From Clostridia bacterium (lineage in GTDB: Bacteria > Bacillota > Clostridia > Christensenellales > Borkfalkiaceae), in the NCBI GenBank assembly GCA_017471785.1, contig JAFURP010000038.1, positions 1 to 64,000 on the forward strand: a stretch of 64,000 nt of DNA, written 5' to 3'. Both the position numbers and the translations under genes were made by a program. A model generated the notes under the pieces. The model had not been told where the DNA came from. It made no database searches and was given only the letters and a program-made list of their open reading frames with translations. This document shows positions 1-7,824 of the stretch, one piece after another (within the stretch, counting starts at the first letter, position 1; each line of letters starts with the position of its first letter).

Positions 1-740
1 TGGGCGAGCTGGATAGACCGAAGATCGAAAATATGCTCGAACAAAACAGGCAGCTCAAAGCCAAGATGGAAGCGGAAAAGAAAGAGATGGGTATGCTTGC
101 TATTTGTACGGGCACGGGACTTTCCGACATCTTCCGCGATTTGTCCGTAGACCGCATTATCGAGGGCGGTCAAACGATGAACCCGAGCGCGAGCGATATC
201 GCCAACGCGGCGCAAAAGATCAATGCGGAGCATATTTTCGTGTTCCCCAACAATAAAAACATCATTCTTGCGGCGGAGCAGGCGAAAAATCTCGTGGAAA
301 ACAAGACCATTCACGTTATCCCCACCAAAAACGTACCGCAGGGTTTCGCGGCGGCTTTGGAATTCAATCCCGAGGTCAGCGCGGAAGAAAACAAGACGAA
401 TATGATCCACGCGCTCGACAACGTGAAGGCGGGTCAAGTAACCTACGCGGTGAGAAATACCCAACTCAACGGCTTTACCATCAAAGAGGGGGATATCATC
501 GGCTTGGACGATAAAAAGATCCTTGCAAAATCTCACTCCGTAGAGGAAACGGTGCTCAAGCTCATCGGCAAGATGAAAGAGGATTTCCACCAAATGATCA
601 CCCTCTACTACGGCGAGGAGGTCAAGGAATCGGACGCGGAGGAGCTTTGCGCTACCATCGCGGAAAAATATCCCGATTGCGACGTCGATTTCCACAACGG
701 CGGTCAGTCCGTATATTATTATATCCTCTCTTTGGAGTAA
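1..740 (+). CDS. fakA: Fatty acid kinase ATP-binding subunit FakA (YloV/DAK2 family), 3' part
   Basis: This is the C-terminal part of a FakA/YloV protein. The reading frame is already open at base 3, so the gene starts before the window; the first in-frame Met at base 33 is internal. The motif GGQTMNPS near the start of the visible part and the ending GGQSVYYYILSLE are typical of the FakA C-terminal half. The ATP-binding DAK2 domain must lie upstream, out of view. Known role: with a fatty-acid-carrying FakB (DegV family) it phosphorylates exogenous or recycled fatty acids in the cytoplasm, feeding phospholipid synthesis. A DegV-family gene lies at 4837-5712. The next gene is recG, and the yloV-recG neighbourhood is common in Bacillota. 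High confidence in the family. Confidence 0.9.
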   Translation, partial: GELDRPKIENMLEQNRQLKAKMEAEKKEMGMLAICTGTGLSDIFRDLSVDRIIEGGQTMNPSASDIANAAQKINAEHIFVFPNNKNIILAAEQAKNLVENKTIHVIPTKNVPQGFAAALEFNPEVSAEENKTNMIHALDNVKAGQVTYAVRNTQLNGFTIKEGDIIGLDDKKILAKSHSVEETVLKLIGKMKEDFHQMITLYYGEEVKESDAEELCATIAEKYPDCDVDFHNGGQSVYYYILSLE

Positions 741-792
741 CGTATAAAAATTGCATAGAGTGTATAAATATACAAGATAATAGAAATAACGT

Positions 793-824
793 AAGGCGGG
801 GTGCGGTCGGCAACCTGCCTTTTT
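793..824 (+). terminator. Possible weak terminator between fakA and recG
   Basis: AAGGC at 793-797 pairs with GCCTT at 817-821, with further GGGT/AACC pairing inside, followed by a short T run. It lies between the fakA stop and the recG ribosome binding site. It could be a terminator or attenuator; the stem is short. Confidence 0.35.
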
Positions 825-849
825 GCGTGGAATAGGGAAAGGAGCGGTT

Positions 850-2856
850 ATGAAGCTTTCGGCATTGCGTAACGTCGGAGAAAAGCGCGAGAAAGAATTT
901 AATAAGCTGGGCGTTTACGAGGCGGAGGATCTCGTGAAGCTGTATCCGCGCGCCTATTTGGATATGACGAGCCGCATTTCCATACGCTCCGTCTACCACA
1001 ACGACGTGGTGCTCGTCGCGTGCGAGGTAACGCGGCTTGCGCCCGTGCATTTCGGCTCCTCTCGTAAGGTGGTGCGCGCCTTTTGCACGCAGGACGGCTT
1101 TGCCTTTACGGCGATTTGGTTCAACCAACCGTACGTGGCGCAAAAGCTCAAGGCGGGGGAATATCTTTTCTACGGTAGGGTGCAAAACAAGTTCGGGCAG
1201 GTGTCTATCGTCAATCCCACCTTCGAGCCGCTCGATAAAAACTACCGCTTAAAGGGGGTCGTGCCCGTGTATTCCTTAAAGGGCAGGCTCAATCAAAAGA
1301 CGGTGCGCGACGCGGTAAAGGAGGCGTTGCAAAAGGTGGATATCGACAGCGTTATTCCCTATCCGATTATAAAAAAATACAATTTGCCCTCGCTAGCCAA
1401 AGCGTATTTCGAGGTGCATAATCCCCCCGACGAAAAAGCCTTGGCGCTCGCTTCCGAGCGGATCGCCTTGGAGGAATATTTCGTGTTGATCTCGGCGTTC
1501 AAGATCATCAAAGGCGGCAAGGAGGAGGCGCGGCTCAATAAATACCGCGTGAACGCAAGCGAGGTGAAAGAGTTCGCCGCACGCTTCGGGTTTGAATTTA
1601 CCGACGGTCAAAAGCACGCCGTCAACGATATTTACGAAAATTTGCACGCGCCTACCCGTATGAACAGGCTGTTGCAAGGGGACGTGGGCAGCGGTAAGAC
1701 CGCCGTGGCGCTTTGCGGTATTTTTATGGCGGTCAAGAGCGGTTATACGGCGGCGTATCTTTCCCCGACCGAAGTGCTCGCCGCGCAAAATTACAAGCTT
1801 TTACAACGGTATTTTCCCGAATACAGAGTGGGATATCTCGCGGGTGGTATGACGGCGAAGGAGAAGCGGGAGATGAAGGACCGTTTGAAAAGGGGGGAGA
1901 TCGATATCGTTTGCGGCACGCACGCGATCTTGCAGGGGGACGTGGAAATTCCCTCGCTTTCCTTTATCGTATGCGACGAGCAGCACCGTTTCGGCGTGGC
2001 GCAACGCAGCGCGCTCGCGGAAAAGGGGGAGGGCGTGGATATGCTCGTTATGAGCGCGACCCCCATTCCCCGTACGCTGTCTTTGATCTTTTACGGAGAT
2101 CTGGACGTTACGACGATCGCGGACAAGCCCAAGGCAAGGCAGGAGATATCGACGAGCATCATTCCCGAAAGCAAGTACGGGGATATGCTGGAATATATCC
2201 GCGAGCAAGCGCAGGCGGGCAGGCAAGCCTATTTCGTTTGCGCGAAGATCGAGGACGACGAGGAGAACTCTATCGTCAGCGTGACCGAGCTGTTCGAGGA
2301 GCTGAAAGGTCGGCTTCCCACCGTGCGGTTCGGGCTTTTGCACGGGCGAATGAAGGAAAAGGAAAAGGCGGAGATAATGACCGCGTTTAAGGACGGGCAA
2401 TTCGATTGCTTGGTTTCCACGACGGTCATCGAGGTCGGCGTGGACGTACCCAACGCGACGACGATGATCGTTTATAACGCCGAGCGGTTCGGGCTTTCGC
2501 AGCTGCATCAGCTGCGCGGCCGCGTGGGCAGGGGCGCGGAAAAGAGCTATTGCTTCCTTTTGATCGGCTCGGAGAGCGAGAGCGCAAGGGAGCGTTTGCT
2601 GACTTTGAAAAACGAAACGGACGGCTTCAAAATAGCCGAAAAGGATTTGGAAATGCGGGGCGGCGGCGATTTCTTCGGCACGCGGCAATCGGGCAAGATG
2701 TTGGGGGATATCAAGAATTTGCACTATCCCATGCAGGTCGTTTTCGCGGCGAAGCGGCTTTCGGACGATACGTTCGAGGGGCGGCTTGACGACGAGGCGT
2801 TGCGCGAAGCGGCGCTCAAAAAGTACGACAGCTTGAAGGACGTGGTGCTTAATTGA
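850..2856 (+). CDS. recG: ATP-dependent DNA helicase RecG
   Basis: A 668-residue RecG, close to the usual family length. RecG is a superfamily 2 helicase that remodels stalled replication forks and Holliday junctions. The N-terminal wedge/OB region covers about residues 50-150. The helicase core follows: Walker A GDVGSGKT near residue 278, the DEQH box near residue 376, SATPIPRTL (motif III) and QLRGRVGRG (motif VI). The ATG at 850 is preferred over an upstream TTG at 823 because AAAGGAG lies just before it at 838-844. It follows fakA, a common gene order in Bacillota. Nothing is missing from the motif set. Confidence 0.96.
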   Translation: MKLSALRNVGEKREKEFNKLGVYEAEDLVKLYPRAYLDMTSRISIRSVYHNDVVLVACEVTRLAPVHFGSSRKVVRAFCTQDGFAFTAIWFNQPYVAQKLKAGEYLFYGRVQNKFGQVSIVNPTFEPLDKNYRLKGVVPVYSLKGRLNQKTVRDAVKEALQKVDIDSVIPYPIIKKYNLPSLAKAYFEVHNPPDEKALALASERIALEEYFVLISAFKIIKGGKEEARLNKYRVNASEVKEFAARFGFEFTDGQKHAVNDIYENLHAPTRMNRLLQGDVGSGKTAVALCGIFMAVKSGYTAAYLSPTEVLAAQNYKLLQRYFPEYRVGYLAGGMTAKEKREMKDRLKRGEIDIVCGTHAILQGDVEIPSLSFIVCDEQHRFGVAQRSALAEKGEGVDMLVMSATPIPRTLSLIFYGDLDVTTIADKPKARQEISTSIIPESKYGDMLEYIREQAQAGRQAYFVCAKIEDDEENSIVSVTELFEELKGRLPTVRFGLLHGRMKEKEKAEIMTAFKDGQFDCLVSTTVIEVGVDVPNATTMIVYNAERFGLSQLHQLRGRVGRGAEKSYCFLLIGSESESARERLLTLKNETDGFKIAEKDLEMRGGGDFFGTRQSGKMLGDIKNLHYPMQVVFAAKRLSDDTFEGRLDDEALREAALKKYDSLKDVVLN

Positions 2857-2907
2857 CGAAAAAAGATGAAAATTGTAAGAAATTACAAGAAAAATTTCTT
2901 CAAGCTA

Positions 2908-2936
2908 TTGACGAAACAAAAAAATTAGTGTATAAT
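2908..2936 (+). promoter_or_regulatory. Sigma-70-type promoter for the hisIE-like gene
   Basis: TTGACG at 2908-2913, a 17-base spacer, and TATAAT at 2931-2936. It sits 32 bases before the ATG at 2969. An AT-rich hairpin (AAGAAATT/AATTTCTT, about 2877-2900) lies just upstream and may end the recG transcript. Confidence 0.8.
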
Positions 2937-2968
2937 AAAAATGGAAGATGCCAAACGGAGGTGCGGAT

Positions 2969-3607
2969 ATGTCGTTGAAAAAAGAAGAATGGAACGTAAA
3001 CGAGTTAAAATTCGGTGAAAACGGTTTAATTCCCGTCGTAGCGCAGGATTACGAGAGCGGCGAAGTGTTGATACTAGCTTATATGAACGAAGAAGCGGTG
3101 AATAAGACGTTTGAAACGGGATACGCGCACTATTACAGCCGTTCGAAAAAGACTGTGACCAAATACGGCGAAACGCTCGGCAATACGCAAAAGCTGATCG
3201 TTGCGTTCCTCGATCGGGACAACGATACCCTGCTTATCAAGGTAAAGCAAAGCGGGAAAGCGGATATGGAGGGGAACAGCTTTACCTGCTTCCCCAAGCA
3301 GATCAAGGGCGAATATAAGGAGATCGGCGGCGAGATGCTCGGTCGTTTACAGCGTATCGTCGGGGAATATAAGAAAAACCCCGAGGACGGCGCGTATACC
3401 AGCTTCCTCTTTGCGCGCGGCGTGGACAGGATCGCCAAGAAGGTGGGCGAAGAAGCGGTGGAGTTCGTGATCGCGAGCAAGAACGCGGATAAAGACGGCG
3501 TCGTGAACGAAGCGGCGGATCTTTTGTATCATACCATGGTGCTGTTGTCCGCAAAGGGCGTGAAGCTGTCCGAGGTATGCTCGGAGCTTTGCAAGCGTAA
3601 CCGCTGA
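2969..3607 (+). CDS. HisIE-like protein with degenerate HisI domain and intact-looking HisE domain
   Basis: This 212-residue protein has the layout of bifunctional HisIE: a phosphoribosyl-AMP cyclohydrolase domain (about 10-112) and a phosphoribosyl-ATP pyrophosphohydrolase domain (about 120-208). The HisE half keeps GAYTSFLF, KKVGEEAVE and EAADLLYH, the acidic helices that bind Mg. The HisI half has lost key positions: the usual DCDxD is DRDND (82-86), the usual ACHTG...SCF is ADMEG...TCF (98-108), and WxKGExSGN is VTKYGETLGN. Only one of the expected zinc-binding cysteines (Cys107) remains. The ATG at 2969 has GGAGGTG seven bases upstream. No other histidine gene is in the window, and the gene has its own promoter and terminator. 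It could be repurposed as a nucleotide pyrophosphohydrolase. Confidence 0.8.
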   Translation: MSLKKEEWNVNELKFGENGLIPVVAQDYESGEVLILAYMNEEAVNKTFETGYAHYYSRSKKTVTKYGETLGNTQKLIVAFLDRDNDTLLIKVKQSGKADMEGNSFTCFPKQIKGEYKEIGGEMLGRLQRIVGEYKKNPEDGAYTSFLFARGVDRIAKKVGEEAVEFVIASKNADKDGVVNEAADLLYHTMVLLSAKGVKLSEVCSELCKRNR

Positions 3608-3623
3608 TATACATACGAACAAG

Positions 3624-3660
3624 AAAAAGCAGTTCGATCAAAAAGCCGAGCTGCTTTTTT
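3624..3660 (+). terminator. Terminator after the hisIE-like gene
   Basis: AAAAAGCAGTTCG (3624-3636) pairs with CGAGCTGCTTTTT (3647-3659), with one G-U pair, and a T run follows. Confidence 0.65.
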
Positions 3661-3705
3661 TGTAAATTGCGGTTGGAATTTTCTTCCAAATTTTATCAAA
3701 TCTTC

Positions 3706-3734
3706 TTCAAAAGGACAAAATCCGACGCTATAAT
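3706..3734 (+). promoter_or_regulatory. Promoter of the minD operon
   Basis: TATAAT at 3729-3734 with TTCAAA (four of six bases match) 17 bases upstream at 3706-3711, lying 65 bases before the minD start. Confidence 0.5.
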
Positions 3735-3798
3735 TATGATATGATTTTTGTTGCTGAAAAATTTTTCGGCGTAAGGCTTGAGGAAAGGAGCGCAAAAA

Positions 3799-4569
3799 AT
3801 GGCAAGAAAGATCGTCGTAACGTCGGGAAAGGGCGGCGTGGGCAAGACCACGGTTGCCGCGTGTCTTTCCGCACAGCTTGCTAAAAAAGGACAACGGGTC
3901 GTGCTTTGCGACGCCGATTTCGGATTGAATAACGTGGACGTCGTAACGGGCGTGGAAAATTTGATCACCTACGATATCGTGGACGTGATCGAGGGTAGAT
4001 GCCGCGCCAAGCAGGCGCTCGTACGCCACCCCGATTTTTATAATTTACATATACTTACGAGTATCCACTCCGCACCCGAGCGGTATATATCGCCGCAATC
4101 GTTGAAGCTCGTTTTGGACGCGCTTTCGCCGCAGTTCGATTACATTTTTATCGATTGTCCGGCCGGCGTGGACGAGGGCTTTCACCGCGCGGTGGCTTCG
4201 GCGGACGAGGCGCTCGTGGTCACGACGCCGCACGTTTCCGCTTTACGCGACGCGGATAAGGCGATCACCCTTTTGAAAAGCTACGAGTTAAACTCCGTTT
4301 CCGTGGTGATCAACAAGGTGCGCGGCGAGTTGCTGGCGGTGGGGGAAAGCCTTACGCCCTCGGAGATAGAGGAGCTTTTGAAAACGCCCGTTATCGGCGT
4401 TTTGCCCGAAGAATATTCCATATTCGGAGGCGAATTTTCCAAAACGCATCCTGCGTTCAAGCTCCTTGCCGGCAACCTGCTTTTGGGCAAGAGCAAGCTG
4501 TATAACGTCACCCGCGCGTACACGGGGCTTTTGGGTAGCCTACGTAGAGCGATAAAGCGGCGGTTGTGA
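3799..4569 (+). CDS. minD: Septum site-determining ATPase MinD
   Basis: A 256-residue MinD/ParA-family ATPase that helps place the division septum by membrane cycling. The deviant Walker A motif KGGVGKTT is at residues 11-18, DADFGLNNVD follows strand 2, and FIDCPAG is the Walker B-like segment. The C-terminus (GLLGSLRRAIKRRL) is basic and amphipathic, as expected for a membrane-targeting helix. The ATG at 3799 has GAAAGGAG eight bases upstream, so the earlier in-frame start at 3778 is not used. No minC is seen. It leads an operon with a small gene (4580) and degV (4837). Confidence 0.92.
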   Translation: MARKIVVTSGKGGVGKTTVAACLSAQLAKKGQRVVLCDADFGLNNVDVVTGVENLITYDIVDVIEGRCRAKQALVRHPDFYNLHILTSIHSAPERYISPQSLKLVLDALSPQFDYIFIDCPAGVDEGFHRAVASADEALVVTTPHVSALRDADKAITLLKSYELNSVSVVINKVRGELLAVGESLTPSEIEELLKTPVIGVLPEEYSIFGGEFSKTHPAFKLLAGNLLLGKSKLYNVTRAYTGLLGSLRRAIKRRL

Positions 4570-4579
4570 GGGTGCGCGT

Positions 4580-4810
4580 ATGCGGAAAACGAACGACTAT
4601 AAACGGATCAACGACGTGATACAAGCGGATAAATCGGTGATGACGGGCGCGTGTAAGGCGCTCGTGTTACAGGATTTCGCGGATAAATTCAACGAATATT
4701 TCGACTTGACGGGCTTGCCGAGAATGGAGATATCGTGCAAAAACGGCGTGTATAAGATCGAAATCGTATTCGAGGCGGAACGGATCAAGAAATTTAACGT
4801 ATTGAAATAG
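4580..4810 (+). CDS. Small protein after minD, possible divergent MinE
   Basis: A 76-residue protein encoded 10 bases after minD, with only a weak ribosome binding site (GAGGGTG), which suggests translational coupling. I do not recognise it with certainty. Its layout resembles MinE: a RINDVIQADK segment like the RLKLVLVHDR segment of MinE, a helix ending in FNEYFDLTG like the ISKYVEID segment, then a strand KIEIVFEAERIKK like the EVNIPIKKIK segment. MinE sets the MinD oscillation by triggering its ATPase. The N-terminal membrane helix typical of MinE is not evident. Position favours a Min-system role; sequence support is suggestive only. Confidence 0.7.
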   Translation: MRKTNDYKRINDVIQADKSVMTGACKALVLQDFADKFNEYFDLTGLPRMEISCKNGVYKIEIVFEAERIKKFNVLK

Positions 4811-4836
4811 AAAACAAACCAAAGGAGAACGAAAAA

Positions 4837-5712
4837 ATGGCAAAAAGATCGTTTGATATCCTCGTCGATTCGGCGTGCGATATGACCAAAGAGTATCTTA
4901 AACGGCACGAGATCGAATGCGTAAAGCTCGGTTTCACCATGAACAACGTCAACTACGAGGGCGAGGGCGGGGAAAGGATCGACGAAAAGACCTTTTACGC
5001 ACGGCTTCGCGACGGGGCTATGCCCACCACCTATCAGGTGACGGGCGAAATGGCGAAAGCGGGCATTGAAAAGAGCCTGCAAAAGGGGCGCGACGTACTC
5101 GTTATCGCCTTTTCCTCCGCGCTTTCGGGTACGGCGGGAAGCTTCGCCGTCGCGGCGCGCGCGCTGTCCGAAGCCTATCCCGACAGGAAAATTTGCGTGG
5201 TCGATTCCCTTTGCGCGTCTATGGGCGAGGGCTTGCTTTTGGACTACGTTATCAAGAAAGCGGAAACGGGTGCGGATATAGAGGAAACGGCGAAGTATGC
5301 CGAGGATCTGAAATTGCATATTTGCCATCACTTCACCGTGGACAATTTATTCCACTTAAAGAGGGGAGGTAGGGTTTCGACGGCGACGGCGGTCGTGGGA
5401 TCGATCTTGAAGATCAAACCGATTATGCACGTGGACGACAACGGTAAGCTCGTGGCGATCGGTAAGGTGATCGGCAGAAAGAAATCGCTCAATACGCTCG
5501 TGGAGAACGTATTCGAAAGCGCGGATATGGACGAAAACGACCCTATCTTCATCAGCCACGGCGATTGTATGGAGGACGTGGAGTACGTGAAGTCGTTGAT
5601 TTTAGCAAGAATGCCGAAAAAGGAGATCGTCGTAAACTACGTGGGCACGGTCATCGGCACGCACGCAGGTCCCAACGTGTTGGCGATTTTCCATAAGGGC
5701 AAAAAAAGATAA
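4837..5712 (+). CDS. DegV-family fatty-acid-binding protein (FakB type)
   Basis: A 291-residue DegV-family protein. Known members (FakB) hold a fatty acid in a hydrophobic tunnel and present its carboxylate to FakA for phosphorylation. Visible family marks are ILVDSACDM at the N-terminus, PTTYQVT, SSALSGTAGS in the fatty-acid-binding region, FHLKRGGRVS, and HAGPNVLAIF near the C-terminus. The start has AAAGGAG about 10 bases upstream. It lies 26 bases after the MinE-like gene, apparently in the minD operon, while the partner fakA is at the left edge of the window. Ligand chain preference cannot be read from the sequence. Confidence 0.88.
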   Translation: MAKRSFDILVDSACDMTKEYLKRHEIECVKLGFTMNNVNYEGEGGERIDEKTFYARLRDGAMPTTYQVTGEMAKAGIEKSLQKGRDVLVIAFSSALSGTAGSFAVAARALSEAYPDRKICVVDSLCASMGEGLLLDYVIKKAETGADIEETAKYAEDLKLHICHHFTVDNLFHLKRGGRVSTATAVVGSILKIKPIMHVDDNGKLVAIGKVIGRKKSLNTLVENVFESADMDENDPIFISHGDCMEDVEYVKSLILARMPKKEIVVNYVGTVIGTHAGPNVLAIFHKGKKR

Positions 5713-5737
5713 AAGATAATAGGGAATAGAAAAGAAA

Positions 5738-5762
5738 AAGGACGCTTGCGACAAGCGTCCTT
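5738..5762. terminator. Bidirectional terminator between degV and araC
   Basis: AAGGACGCTTG (5738-5748) and CAAGCGTCCTT (5752-5762) form an 11-bp stem with a CGA loop. On the minus strand it is followed by a T-rich tract, so it suits the convergent araC gene best. Confidence 0.65.
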
Positions 5763-5817
5763 AATTTCATATTGCAGGGGGAACTCCGCTACTTGGGGCT
5801 CCCCTTTTTCGTTTGTG

Positions 5818-6606
5818 TTATTTTTGAGGGGGGGGGGTGGTTTTTTGTGCGCTTTTCGTCTTGTAATAAGCGCTTAACGAGGAGAAGCCCTCGTCTAAAA
5901 TGGTGTGCGTCTTGTTCGTTTCCTTGTTCTTCTTTTGATCGATCTTGGAAAGCCGAATGGAGTTGATGTAGGCGGGCAAGGAGCAGTTGAAGGTCTTATT
6001 GAAAAACCTTGAAAAATACCATTTGCTATATCCGAACTCCGTCGCGAGCACGTCTAAATTGATCTTTTCCTTGGAGTGATTTTCTATGTACTGAATGATG
6101 CCGATGATCAGCTTATTGTACCGTTGGATATGATCGTAATTGTCGTTGATGGGGGAATCGTAATGCTCGATGATAAGCGCCAGGATCGTTTGCGCGTAAC
6201 CTTGGAAAAGCAGGTCGGGCATATCGTTTTTCGGCTTTTTGCCGATAAGCGGTCGACATTCCTCGATAAGCGACCGTATCTTCAAATTGATATCGGGCTT
6301 GTCCAGCTTTTGAAAGAGCAGATCGACGTTGTTTTGGGAGAATATCTCGAAATACTTGAACGGCAACATAAAGGTAATGGATTTCGTGCTGCCGATCGGT
6401 GTGAGCGCGTGGGGGAAATAGCTCGGAAAAAAAGCGATCTCGTTTTGGTGCAACAAATAGTGGTTGGAGCCCGATTGCACGCGAAACGAACCCTCCAAGC
6501 AATAGACGAGCTCTATCGCTTGGTGAAAATGCAACGGTGCGTAAATGTTTTCAAAATACGCAAATCGCGGTGTTTGCGTAACGTCGCGAATCGGTTCGTA
6601 ATACAT
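5818..6606 (-). CDS. AraC-family transcriptional regulator
   Basis: A 262-residue regulator with an N-terminal cupin (residues about 15-80; APLHFHQAIELVYCLEG and NEIAFFPSYFPHAL) and a C-terminal AraC helix-turn-helix pair (NLDVLATEFGYSKWYFSRFFNKTF and a second helix pair ending GFSSLSAYY). The start is ATG at 6606: the promoter TTGACA-17-TACAAT ends at 6633, so the upstream GTG at 6642 would precede the transcript. The last codons lie on a run of ten C on the coding strand (5828-5837), giving a TTPPPQK tail; slippage there would change the C-terminus. The second helix pair is less canonical than the first. Target genes are unknown; the nearest candidate is the divergent gene at 6813. Confidence 0.85.
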   Translation of the reverse strand: MYYEPIRDVTQTPRFAYFENIYAPLHFHQAIELVYCLEGSFRVQSGSNHYLLHQNEIAFFPSYFPHALTPIGSTKSITFMLPFKYFEIFSQNNVDLLFQKLDKPDINLKIRSLIEECRPLIGKKPKNDMPDLLFQGYAQTILALIIEHYDSPINDNYDHIQRYNKLIIGIIQYIENHSKEKINLDVLATEFGYSKWYFSRFFNKTFNCSLPAYINSIRLSKIDQKKNKETNKTHTILDEGFSSLSAYYKTKSAQKTTPPPQK

Positions 6607-6632
6607 ACGCCTTGCCCCCCTGTTCGTTTTTA

Positions 6633-6661
6633 ATTGTAGCACCCGTTTTGCTTTTTGTCAA
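6633..6661 (-). promoter_or_regulatory. Promoter of the araC gene at 5818-6606
   Basis: On the minus strand: TTGACA (6656-6661), 17-base spacer, TACAAT (6633-6638). It fixes the start at the ATG of 6606, with a 5' leader of about 20 bases. Confidence 0.85.
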
Positions 6662-6758
6662 TACTTTTGTAAGAAAAAAAGCCGAAAAAAATCGTAAAAG
6701 CGCAATATTTTCGAAAAATTGGGCAAAAAAAGGGATAGAAAAAGACAAAAAAAGGCGT

Positions 6759-6764
6759 TATAAT
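6759..6764 (+). promoter_or_regulatory. Putative -10 box for the MBL-fold hydrolase gene
   Basis: TATAAT at 6759-6764, with a weak -35 (TAGAAA, 6736-6741) 17 bases upstream. Confidence 0.45.
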
Positions 6765-6812
6765 AAAAACACGCTACAATGGCGGAGGTTTGCCGCCAAG
6801 GAGGAAAAAAGC

Positions 6813-7655
6813 ATGAAATTCAGGTTTTTGGGAACGGCGGCGGCCGAGGGTATGCCCGCGGTGTTTTGCCGCTGCGAGGCGTGTGAAAAAGCGCGTGCGT
6901 TAAAGGGTAAAAATATCCGCTCTCGCGCCCAGGCGATCGTCAACGGCGAGCTGCTTTTGGACTTTTCTTCGGATACCTATTGGCACGCCGTACAAAACGG
7001 GTTATATTTGGACGAGGTGAAATATATCTACTTTACCCATTCGCATATGGACCATTGTTCCTGCGTCGATCTACAGCTTCGCGGAAAGCCGTTCGCGCAC
7101 GGTATGAAAGAGCCCGTCGTGACCTTATACGGCAACGAGGCGGTAAAGGCGCAATTCGATATCGTTTGCGAGGGCGAGGGTATGTTTCCGTCCGCGCGGA
7201 GCGGTATCGTGTTTCAGGCAATCAAGGCGTTTGAAACGGTCAAGAGCGGCGATTACGAGGTGACGGCGTTGCCGGCGCGTCACGCACCGCAGGAAAACGC
7301 GTACGTCTACGTGATTTCCCGACGCGGTAAAACGGTCTTTTATTGCTTGGATACGGGCTGGCTGTTGGACGAAACGTTCGCGTATTTGCAAGAGAAAAAA
7401 TACCGCTTCGATATGATCGCGCTCGATTGTACGAGCGTAGACAATCCCAGCGCGGATACGGCAGGACATATGAATTTGCAGCAAAACGCGCGCGTCGTCG
7501 AAAAGCTGCGCGCGTTCGGTTGCGTGGACGAGAGGACGAAAATTTTCGTCACCCATTTTTCGCATAACGGTAATCCCTTGCACGAGCGGGTGGAGGCGCT
7601 TTGCGAGCCGTACGGCTTTGCGGTAGCCTACGACGGCTTGGAAGTGGAATTATAA
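6813..7655 (+). CDS. Metallo-beta-lactamase-fold metal-dependent hydrolase (PhnP-like)
   Basis: A 280-residue MBL-fold hydrolase. The metal-binding motif THSHMDH lies near residue 74, with later His/Asp ligands in LPARHAP, CLDTGW and VTHFSHNG. The N-terminus (FLGTAAAEGMP followed by CRCEACEKA) resembles PhnP-type phosphodiesterases that carry an extra Cys-bound metal site. PhnP hydrolyses a cyclic ribose phosphate, but the substrate here is not known and no phosphonate genes are near. The ATG at 6813 is chosen because AAGGAGG lies at 6798-6804; the longer frame from 6612 would read through the divergent promoter region. Probably cytoplasmic: no signal peptide. Confidence 0.85.
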   Translation: MKFRFLGTAAAEGMPAVFCRCEACEKARALKGKNIRSRAQAIVNGELLLDFSSDTYWHAVQNGLYLDEVKYIYFTHSHMDHCSCVDLQLRGKPFAHGMKEPVVTLYGNEAVKAQFDIVCEGEGMFPSARSGIVFQAIKAFETVKSGDYEVTALPARHAPQENAYVYVISRRGKTVFYCLDTGWLLDETFAYLQEKKYRFDMIALDCTSVDNPSADTAGHMNLQQNARVVEKLRAFGCVDERTKIFVTHFSHNGNPLHERVEALCEPYGFAVAYDGLEVEL

Positions 7656-7783
7656 CAAAAAAGGCGAAAAATAGCACCGGTTGCCCGTATTTTGTAGCTT
7701 ATATGCGCGTGCGAGAGAGAATAAGGACAATATTTTCCACAAATCACGCAATAAACGGCATAGGCAAATGACAAAATATGCGC

Positions 7784-7789
7784 TATAAT
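7784..7789 (+). promoter_or_regulatory. Putative -10 box upstream of the glycan island
   Basis: TATAAT at 7784-7789, 35 bases before the ATG at 7825. No good -35 box is seen at 17 bases, so an activator may be needed. Confidence 0.4.
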
Positions 7790-7824
7790 AAAAACATAAA
7801 ATCAAAAAACACGGAGGTAGGGAA

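Noticed and set aside
1801-2724. Antisense frame of 307 codons within recG
   Set aside because: recG motifs on the plus strand are complete; the antisense frame lacks any start signal.
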